The notes under the pieces are model-generated. The model saw only the letters and a program-made list of their open reading frames with translations. It was not told the origin of the DNA and did not search any database. A program made the translations under genes and the position numbers. This document shows, piece by piece, positions 43,336 to 50,020 of a stretch of 64,000 bases of DNA. Position 1 is the stretch's first letter, and every line of letters starts with the position of its first letter. Origin of the DNA: Pelomonas sp036401055 (GTDB lineage: Bacteria; Pseudomonadota; Gammaproteobacteria; Burkholderiales; Burkholderiaceae_C); contig DASWWC010000109.1 in assembly GCA_036401055.1 (NCBI GenBank), forward strand, positions 1 through 64,000. The letters run 5' to 3'.

Positions 43336-44619
43336 TCAGGCGGCGCAGGCGGTCAGATAGGGGCGCAGGGCTTGGACGGTGCCGTCACGGAGCAGTGCAT
43401 CGGTGTGTGTGGTGATGCGGCCTTCGCGCACGGCCTCGTACTGGCGCGGCAGGTACTGGCTCAGCAGCGTCAGCGGCGGCGGCGAGGCGTCCAGCCGGGC
43501 CAGCATGGTGTTGCAGGCCCGGCGCACGGCGGGGTGGGCCCAGTAGTAGCGGATGCGGTCGCTCAAGCTGTAGGCCAGGTCCACGTCCAGTCGGGCAGGG
43601 TCCTGGTAGTAGCCGCGCCAGTGCTCGGGCTCCTGTCGCATGACGCCCAGCACGGTGTCCACCAGGCCTTCGCCCTTGCCGACCCATTCGCGCTCGACGG
43701 CGGCCAGCGCCCACAGCGTCTCGCGCAGCGCGAAGGTCACGCCGGGGCCCACCTTCAGGATGGCGAAGTGGTCCCGCGCCAGCTGGGCCAGGCGCTCGGG
43801 GGTCTGGTAGTCCGTCGAGTGGGCCTCGAACACGAGGCCGGGCTGGCGCTCGATGAAGGCACTCAGCGCTTTCGCCTTCTCGGGCCGGTAGTCGATGACC
43901 TTGTGGTGGTCGAACTCCACGCCGGGCTGCACGACCATCGCGATGACGCGCTCCCAGGCGAGCTCCAGGCCGGCGCGTGCGAAGGCGTGGCGGTGCAGTT
44001 CCAGCGTGGACGACGCGGCCTCGGGCGACGTGACCGCCAGGTCGGTCAGGTCTTCGTGCGCGCCGCCGGGCACGGGCACTTCGGTGCCGATGACGTAGAC
44101 GGGCGGCTCGCCGCGGTCGGGGGCGTCGCGCCAGGCCTGTTCGGCAGCGAGGCACAGGCGCACCGCGCGGGCGGCGATCTCGAGCTCGGGCAGCGGCACC
44201 GGGTCGTCGGCGCAGCTCATGGAGCAGTCGAGGTGGATCTTGCGGAAGCCCGCGGCCACGTACTGCGCCACCATCACCTCGGCCTTCGCCATCGCGGCCG
44301 CCGCGGGCTGCTTGCGCCAGGCGTTGGGGCCGAGGTGGTCGCCGCCCAGGATCAGCAGCTCAGGATCCAGGCCTTCGGCGGCGGCCATGTCGAGCACGTA
44401 GCGGCGGAAGTCCAGCGGCGTCATGCCGGTGTAGCCGCCGTCCTGGTTGACCTGGTTGGACGTGGCCTCGATGAGCGCCGGCCGGCCCTGCGCGGCGCAT
44501 TCGCGCAGCGTGGCGGCGATGACGACGGGGTGGGCCGAGCAGACGGACGGGATGCCGATGGCGGTGGCGCCCGCGGCGGTTTGCTTGTGGCGGCGCACGA
44601 GGTCGAGCATGAGCTTCAT
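43336..44619 (-). CDS. GatZ/KbaZ-like D-tagatose-bisphosphate aldolase non-catalytic subunit
   Basis: A 427-residue cytoplasmic protein starting MKLMLDLVRRHK, with AAGG upstream. It has the GatZ/KbaZ signatures GIPSVCSAHPVVIAATL, ALIEATSNQVNQDGGYTGM, LGGDHLGPNAWR, FRKIHLDCSMSCADD, GTEVPVPGG and FEAHSTDYQT. In E. coli these proteins are needed for activity and stability of the class II aldolases GatY/KbaY. No GatY/KbaY-type catalytic subunit is in the window, so either it lies elsewhere or this protein acts alone on a related sugar phosphate. The stop of the transporter gene overlaps its start (ATGA, 44616-44619). Confidence 0.92.
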   Translation of the reverse strand: MKLMLDLVRRHKQTAAGATAIGIPSVCSAHPVVIAATLRECAAQGRPALIEATSNQVNQDGGYTGMTPLDFRRYVLDMAAAEGLDPELLILGGDHLGPNAWRKQPAAAAMAKAEVMVAQYVAAGFRKIHLDCSMSCADDPVPLPELEIAARAVRLCLAAEQAWRDAPDRGEPPVYVIGTEVPVPGGAHEDLTDLAVTSPEAASSTLELHRHAFARAGLELAWERVIAMVVQPGVEFDHHKVIDYRPEKAKALSAFIERQPGLVFEAHSTDYQTPERLAQLARDHFAILKVGPGVTFALRETLWALAAVEREWVGKGEGLVDTVLGVMRQEPEHWRGYYQDPARLDVDLAYSLSDRIRYYWAHPAVRRACNTMLARLDASPPPLTLLSQYLPRQYEAVREGRITTHTDALLRDGTVQALRPYLTACAA

Positions 44620-45521
44620 GCGGCGTCTCCTTGAACGGGTTGGGAAGAGGAAGGGGTCTCCGGCTGCAGCGCCAGCAGCAGCGCGGCCAGCAGCGCCAGC
44701 GCCACGCCCAGCAACTTGGTGCCGGCGGGCATGGCGCCGCTGAGGGCCATGGACAGCACGGCCGTCAGCAGCGGTGCGCCGGCATTGACCAGCGGCGACA
44801 CCACCAGCGCCTTGCCGTAGCGGAAGGCGTAGACCAGCATCAGCGCGCCCACGGCGTTCAGCACCTGGATGACGGCCGCCAGGCCCGGGCCGTTCCAGCC
44901 CCAGTGGATGGGCTGGGAGAAATCCGTCAGCCACAGTGCGGCCGGCACGCAGGCCAGGCCGCCCACCGTCATGTAGAAGAAGATGCTCTCGGCGCTGGTG
45001 CCCACGTTGGCCAGCTTGATGAAGTAGGCCTGCAGGCCCCACGCCGCCATGACGATGAGCGCCAGCACGAACCACAGGCCCAGGCCTTGGCCACCCTGGC
45101 CCAGCTGCAGGTCGAACAGCGGCAGTGCGAGCAGCGCGAGCACGATGCCGGCCACGCCCAGCTTGCCGGTGCGCTCGCCCAGCAGGCCGAAGGACAGCGC
45201 GATGGTGATGGCCGGCGACAGCGACACGATGGGGAAGATCAGGTAGGCCGGGCCCAGCTGCACCGCGCGGAACAGCAGCATCTGGCCGCCCGCGCCCAGC
45301 AGGCCCACGGTCAGGCCCAGCACGACGGAGCGACGGTCGCGATCAATGCGCCAGCCGCTGCGGGCCAGCACGACGATGGCGGGCGGGATCATCGTCATCG
45401 CCCACACGACGTAGATCAGCGTGTCGGGAAAGCCGTGCTGCGAGGGCAGGCCGGTGAAGGCGCCCCACACGCCCCACAGCAGGGTCGTGATCAAGGCGTA
45501 GGTGAGCCAGTGGCTGCGCAT
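44616..45521 (-). CDS. EamA/DMT-family transporter
   Basis: A 301-residue inner-membrane protein with about ten hydrophobic segments, in two EamA repeats (WLTYALITTLLWGVWGAFTG; then AGIVLALLALPLFDL and VAALLLALQ at the end). DMT carriers of this kind export or import small metabolites; in sugar clusters some act as sugar permeases. Its place as first gene of the AgaR-type operon suggests uptake of the amino sugar or sugar. The ATG at 45521 is chosen because an upstream Arg-rich in-frame segment does not suit a membrane protein and overlaps regulatory DNA. There is no strong Shine-Dalgarno. Confidence 0.88.
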   Translation of the reverse strand: MRSHWLTYALITTLLWGVWGAFTGLPSQHGFPDTLIYVVWAMTMIPPAIVVLARSGWRIDRDRRSVVLGLTVGLLGAGGQMLLFRAVQLGPAYLIFPIVSLSPAITIALSFGLLGERTGKLGVAGIVLALLALPLFDLQLGQGGQGLGLWFVLALIVMAAWGLQAYFIKLANVGTSAESIFFYMTVGGLACVPAALWLTDFSQPIHWGWNGPGLAAVIQVLNAVGALMLVYAFRYGKALVVSPLVNAGAPLLTAVLSMALSGAMPAGTKLLGVALALLAALLLALQPETPSSSQPVQGDAA

Positions 45522-45561
45522 GGAGAGGTCTTTTCGTGAGGTCTTGAAGCGTCGGCGACGG

Positions 45562-45575
45562 CTTTCGAGCGAAAG
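45562..45575. promoter_or_regulatory. CTTTCG-AG-CGAAAG palindrome at the DMT operon start
   Basis: A 14-base inverted repeat, 40 bases before the DMT transporter ATG. It lies at or just after the predicted transcription start of the operon. It is one of several sites for an AgaR-like DeoR repressor. Confidence 0.6.
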
Positions 45576-45602
45576 AATAAACGAACGAAAACGAAAACGC
45601 AA
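45574..45602 (-). promoter_or_regulatory. promoter of the DMT-gatZ-agaS-kinase-agaR operon
   Basis: On the minus strand TTGCGT (45597-45602) and TATTCT (45574-45579) are 17 bases apart. The spacer is TTTCGTTTTCGTTCGTT, a run of TTTCGT-type repeats like the E. coli AgaR consensus. A repressor bound there would cover the promoter. Confidence 0.6.
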
Positions 45603-45613
45603 CGCCCGCGGAG

Positions 45614-45619
45614 CTTTCG
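45614..45619. promoter_or_regulatory. additional CTTTCG element
   Basis: A single CTTTCG followed by TA, between the minus-strand promoter and the plus-strand site group. Listed as part of the operator cluster. Confidence 0.4.
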
Positions 45620-45695
45620 TATGCCAAATTCAGGGGTGGCGGTGTAAATTGCCATATAGCTCGGGGAATCTCCGCTATGTCAGTCATGTGGAAGC

Positions 45696-45768
45696 CTTTC
45701 GTGGCATGATTTATCGAAAGCATTCGGCATCCGTGAAAACCATATACGAAATTAAACGAAAGAATTCG
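45696..45768. promoter_or_regulatory. operator cluster on the TonB receptor 2 side
   Basis: CTTTCG (45696-45701) and CGAAAG (45715-45720) form an inverted pair with 13 bases between, followed by ACGAAATTAAACGAAAG and ATTCG up to 45768. The stretch is strikingly AT-rich for this genome. It should allow the AgaR-like repressor to control TonB receptor 2 as well as the divergent operon. No clear sigma-70 boxes for the receptor were fixed. Confidence 0.6.
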
Positions 45769-45901
45769 TAGACTTGCGGCAAGCCGGCTCGGGGCGCTTC
45801 CGGGGCTGGCAAACCGCCCCGGGGGAGAGCTGCCCCGGCACTACGCAGATCGCTTCGTGCTGCCCTGACGGCAGCCATGACACAGAAAAAGGAACCGTTT
45901 G

Positions 45902-48739
45902 ATGAGTCCTCGCCTCCAACCCACCTTTGCGCTGCACCCCTTGGCGCTGGCCGGTCTGCTGGCCGTGGCCGCCCTCGGTGCAGCGCCATCAGCCTTGGCT
46001 CAGCAGGCCAGCCCTGAGTCCGCCAAGTCCGACGCCGAGACGCTGGACCGCGTGGAAGTGACCGGTACCCGCGCCAGCCTGCAGAAGTCGCTGTCGCTCA
46101 AGCGCAATGCTGCCGGTGTGCAGGACAGCATCAGCGCGACCGAGCTGGGCCGCTTCCCCGACAACAACGTGGCCGACTCGCTGAGCCACATCACCGGCGT
46201 GTCCATCTCCCGCACGGCAGGCGGCGAAGGCCAGAAGGTCAGCATCCGCGGCCTGGGCCCCGAGTACACGATCACGACCTTCAACGACCGGCTGCTGGGC
46301 ACCGACAGCGCCGGCCGCTACTTCGCCTACGACGTGCTGCCGGCCGACGTCATCAGCGGCGCCGACGTCATCAAGTCCACGCAGGCCTCCATCATGGAAG
46401 GCGCCATCGGCGGCCTGGTGAACCTGCGCTCCGCCAGCCCCTTCGACCAGAAGGGCCAGCGAGGCCTGCTGCGCCTGGAGGCCGACCGCAACCAGATGAG
46501 CGCCCTCAACGGCCAGAAGCTGTCGGGCACCTACAGCAACACCTTCGGCAACCAGTGGGGCGTGCTGCTTGGCCTGGTCTATGCCAAGCGCGATGTGCGC
46601 ACCGACACGGCAGGCAACGACGGCGGCTGGAGTCGCAACCCCATCCCCAGTGACCCCAGCCAGTTCTGGGAATGGGGCAACACCTGGGGTGGCGCCATCG
46701 ACCCCAACGGCAACGGCCAGCTCGACGCGAACGAGGAAGGTCTGATCGGCCCCGGCCAGTTCCGCTTCGGCTCCATCATGGAGAACAAGAAGCGCCTGGC
46801 GCTGTCGGGCAAGGTCGAGTGGCGGCCCAGCGGCGACCTGAAGGTCGTCGTGGACGGCTTCAAGACGCGCCTGGATTCACCGCAGGTCGGCTACCAGCTG
46901 TCCTTCTACCCGCTGTACGCGCCGGGCCGCTGGTCCAACATGAAGATCACCAACGGTGTAGTGACCGACCTGACGCTGGCCAGCACCGACCCCGAGATGC
47001 GGCTCAACCCCGAGCTGCTGAACAAGACCGAGTACCGCGTCGTCGACACCGCCCTGTACGGCGTCAACGCCGAGTGGAAGCTGTCGCCGTCGCTCAAGCT
47101 CAAGGGCGACCTCTACGAGTCCACCTCCAGGCGCCATTCCGGCGGCAACGACAGCTACGTCGTGCTGCGCATGAACCAGCCCAACGTCACGCGCATCCAG
47201 CTCAACGGCGGCGCTGTGCCTGATGTGAAGACCACCTTCGCCGACGGCCGAGACCTGCAGACCGGCCTGGCGCAAGGCCTGTTCAAGGCCAGCGACTTCA
47301 ACACCCACTACTACAGCCGCGCCGGCGACAACATCGACGACAAGATCAACGGTGCCAAGGTCGACGCCGAGTGGTCGCTGGACCGCTTCTACATCGACAA
47401 GCTGAAGTTCGGCCTGAACCAGACCAACCGCAAGAAGTCGCGCGACCTGATCAACAACGCGCTCAACTCCGGCGCCGACCACTACTCGGGCCAGAACGCG
47501 ATCAACGTCGGCGCGTTGGGCGGCAACGTCATCAACCAGTCGTTCAGTCCCAAGGGCTTCCTGGACGATGTCGGCGGCAACTTCCCGCGCAGCTTCCTGG
47601 GCTTCGATGTCGCCAACTACGCCGAGGCGCTGAAGGCCTGGGACGGCAAGCCCCGCCCGGGCGGCGGCGTCTACAGCTCCACGATCTCGGCGCCGCAGTG
47701 GAACCCGCTGCAAAGCTACCGCGTGACCGAGAAGACGACGACCGCCTTCGTGCAGGCCGACTTGTCGGGCGAGAGCTGGAACGCGGACGTCGGCGTGCGC
47801 TTCGTGCGCACCAAGACCACGGCCCAGGCCTGGGACGCGAAGATCCTGGACATCATCACGAACGGTCCGTGGAACTACCAGGCCGTCTACGCGCCGCCGT
47901 CCACGGTGCAGCAGGAGTCCACGTACAACTTCGCGCTGCCGGCCGTCAACTTCACCTACCTGCTGACCGATGACCTGCAGCTGCGCCTGGGCGCCGCTAA
48001 GACCATGGCGCGGCCAGCGGTGGACAAGCTCGCGCCGACGAACACGACCGAGGGCATCTCCTGGGGCGACTTCACGCAGGTCTACGGCGGCAATGCCGAG
48101 CTGAAGCCCTACAGCGCCCGCCAGGTCGATGCGTCTCTGGAGTGGTACTACGCCAAGGACTCGGCGCTGACCTTCGCCGTCTACCAGAAGAACATCAAGA
48201 ACCAGATCACCAACCTCTGGCTGTCGGGTCAGGACATCGGCGCGCCGGGCGGCCGGCTGTTCAATGTGCAGCGACCCGTCAACGGTGACAAGGCGACCGC
48301 ACGCGGTTTCGAGGTCGGCTTCCAGCACCTGTTCGACAACGGTTTCGGCGTGCGGGCGCAATACACCCGCAACAAGTCGCGGGCCTGGGTGGGTGGCGTG
48401 GAGCGGGCGCTGGAAGGCATTGCGCCGGCCACCGCGTCGTTCGGCGTGCTGTACGAGCGCGGCCCGTGGAGCATGAGTGCCACGGCCGACCGCACCGATG
48501 CCTTCGTGACCGCCACCAACGTGATCGGCGCCAACTTCAACGAGACCGCCAATGCCGTGACCTGGGCGAGTGCGCAGGTGGCCTACGAGGTCAACCAGTG
48601 GCTGCGCATCAGCCTCGAAGGCAACAACCTGACCGATGCCGTGCAGGCGCCCAAGCTGGGCAACGGCAATGTCAGCCTGCCCAATGGGTACTACCGCTAC
48701 GGTCGCGCCTTCACCTTGGGCGCCAGCATCAAGTTTTGA
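45902..48739 (+). CDS. TonB-dependent outer-membrane receptor 2 (TonB-Xanth-Caul type)
   Basis: A 945-residue receptor. The leader runs to about residue 34 (ALA-QQASP). A TonB box-like DRVEVTGTRAS is followed by a plug with FPDNNVADSLSHITGVSISR, KVSIRGLGPEYTITTFN, and MEGAIGGLVNLRSASPFD, then a large barrel ending in FTLGASIKF. No STN domain is present. AAGGAA lies seven bases before the ATG. It is divergent from the AgaR-type operon and upstream of amidohydrolase, GH36 and GH27 genes, so it probably takes up alpha-galactosides or amino-sugar oligomers. It ends in repeat copy 3. Confidence 0.95.
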   Translation: MSPRLQPTFALHPLALAGLLAVAALGAAPSALAQQASPESAKSDAETLDRVEVTGTRASLQKSLSLKRNAAGVQDSISATELGRFPDNNVADSLSHITGVSISRTAGGEGQKVSIRGLGPEYTITTFNDRLLGTDSAGRYFAYDVLPADVISGADVIKSTQASIMEGAIGGLVNLRSASPFDQKGQRGLLRLEADRNQMSALNGQKLSGTYSNTFGNQWGVLLGLVYAKRDVRTDTAGNDGGWSRNPIPSDPSQFWEWGNTWGGAIDPNGNGQLDANEEGLIGPGQFRFGSIMENKKRLALSGKVEWRPSGDLKVVVDGFKTRLDSPQVGYQLSFYPLYAPGRWSNMKITNGVVTDLTLASTDPEMRLNPELLNKTEYRVVDTALYGVNAEWKLSPSLKLKGDLYESTSRRHSGGNDSYVVLRMNQPNVTRIQLNGGAVPDVKTTFADGRDLQTGLAQGLFKASDFNTHYYSRAGDNIDDKINGAKVDAEWSLDRFYIDKLKFGLNQTNRKKSRDLINNALNSGADHYSGQNAINVGALGGNVINQSFSPKGFLDDVGGNFPRSFLGFDVANYAEALKAWDGKPRPGGGVYSSTISAPQWNPLQSYRVTEKTTTAFVQADLSGESWNADVGVRFVRTKTTAQAWDAKILDIITNGPWNYQAVYAPPSTVQQESTYNFALPAVNFTYLLTDDLQLRLGAAKTMARPAVDKLAPTNTTEGISWGDFTQVYGGNAELKPYSARQVDASLEWYYAKDSALTFAVYQKNIKNQITNLWLSGQDIGAPGGRLFNVQRPVNGDKATARGFEVGFQHLFDNGFGVRAQYTRNKSRAWVGGVERALEGIAPATASFGVLYERGPWSMSATADRTDAFVTATNVIGANFNETANAVTWASAQVAYEVNQWLRISLEGNNLTDAVQAPKLGNGNVSLPNGYYRYGRAFTLGASIKF

Positions 48740-48877
48740 AGCCCCTCGTCTGGTCTCGCCTGCTGAACGCGGGCGAGTCCAGCCGGTCCCCCGGGGGGCG
48801 GCGATGCTCGCGGCATTGAGCCGCTCGCACATCGCCATGGCGGGCCGGCTTGGGAGCGGCCCGGCGCTCGGCCCGAA
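48737..48877 (+). repeat. stop-codon-linked intergenic repeat, copy 3
   Basis: Starts at the stop codon of TonB receptor 2 (TGAAGCCCCTCGTC), contains CGGTCCCCCGGGGGGCGG and GCGGC/GCCGC stems, and ends GGCTTGGGAGCGGCCCGGCG with CTCGGCCCGA. It occupies most of the gap to the amidohydrolase gene. Confidence 0.85.
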
Positions 48878-48925
48878 TACCTTATGAACGCACGACGACC
48901 TCCGACAGTACGAACTGGATCTCTG

Positions 48926-50020
48926 ATGCGACTTGTTGTCTCCTCCGTTGCCGCCCTGCTTGCCGGGGCGGCTTTTTTCTCCGCGCAGGCGGCCGAGTCC
49001 AGCTACACGATGGCGGACTACACCCGCGTCGAGAAGATCGACGTCCACCTGCACCTGCACAACGCCGCACCGGCCTTCATGCAGGCCGCGCAGCGCCAGA
49101 AGTTCAAGGTGCTGACGATCAACGTCGACTACCCCGACTTCCCGCCGCTGGCCGACCAGCAGCGCGTCGCCATCGCGCTGCGCCAGCAGTTCCCCAAGGA
49201 TGTGGCCTGGGCCGCCAGCTTCTCGGTGGACGGCTCCGACCAGCCCGCCTGGCTGCCGGCCACGCGCCAGCGCATCGCCGCAGCGATGCAGGCCGGCGCC
49301 GTCGGCATGAAGGTGTGGAAGAACATCGGCATGAGCCTGAAGGGCAAGAACGACAAGCTCGTCATGATCGACGACGCCCGTTTCGCACCGCTGTTCGACG
49401 ACTTCGCGAAGCAGGGCATCCCGCTGCTGGGCCATCAGGGCGAGCCGCACAACTGCTGGCTGCCGCTGGACAAGATGACGGTCAACAATGACCGCGAGTA
49501 CTTCAAGGCGCACCCGCAGTACCACATGCACCTGCACCCCGAGATGCCCAGCTGGGAAGCGCAGATGGCCGCGCGCGACCGCATGGTGGCGGCGCATCCG
49601 ACGCTGAAGTTCATCGGCGTGCACCTCGCGTCGCTGGAGCGCGACGTGGGCGAGCTGGGCGCCTTCCTCGACAGGTTCCCTACCGCCGTGGTCGACGTGG
49701 CTGCGCGCATCGGCCAGCTGCAGCACCAGAGCCAGAAGGACCGCGAGCGCGTGCGCCGCTTCTTCATCAAGTACCAGGACCGCGTGATGTACGGCAGCGA
49801 CATGGCCCAGGCGCCCGACCAGGACGGCGCCGCGCTGGGCAAGGAAGCCGAGGGCGTGTGGCGCATGCACTGGCGCTACTTCAACACCGCGGAGAGCTTC
49901 AAGGTGAGCGACCTCGACAAGCCGGTGCAAGGCCTGGCGCTGCCCAAGGCCGTGGTGGACAAGCTCTACCGCACGAATGCCGAACGCGCCTTCCCCGGCG
50001 CCTGGGGAGCCCAGCGATGA
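48926..50020 (+). CDS. periplasmic amidohydrolase-2 family protein
   Basis: A 364-residue protein with a Sec leader (about residues 1-24, ending AQAAE). The TIM-barrel metal motifs of the PF04909-type amidohydrolases are visible: DVHLHLH near the start, a central LLGHQGEPHN, HLHPEMPSWE, a GVHLASLERD strand and MYGSDMAQAPD at the end. Family members include decarboxylases, lactonases and sugar-acid hydrolases, so the reaction is open. The ATG at 48926 gives a good leader; one 14 codons earlier (48884) is less likely. The stop overlaps the GH36 start (ATGA), so the protein is part of the galactosidase operon. Confidence 0.85.
   Translation: MRLVVSSVAALLAGAAFFSAQAAESSYTMADYTRVEKIDVHLHLHNAAPAFMQAAQRQKFKVLTINVDYPDFPPLADQQRVAIALRQQFPKDVAWAASFSVDGSDQPAWLPATRQRIAAAMQAGAVGMKVWKNIGMSLKGKNDKLVMIDDARFAPLFDDFAKQGIPLLGHQGEPHNCWLPLDKMTVNNDREYFKAHPQYHMHLHPEMPSWEAQMAARDRMVAAHPTLKFIGVHLASLERDVGELGAFLDRFPTAVVDVAARIGQLQHQSQKDRERVRRFFIKYQDRVMYGSDMAQAPDQDGAALGKEAEGVWRMHWRYFNTAESFKVSDLDKPVQGLALPKAVVDKLYRTNAERAFPGAWGAQR

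Noticed and set aside
48926..50020. Calling the amidohydrolase a GalNAc deacetylase (AgaA)
   Set aside because: Its motifs fit the amidohydrolase-2 group, not the NagA/AgaA group. Deacetylation is kept only as a hypothesis.
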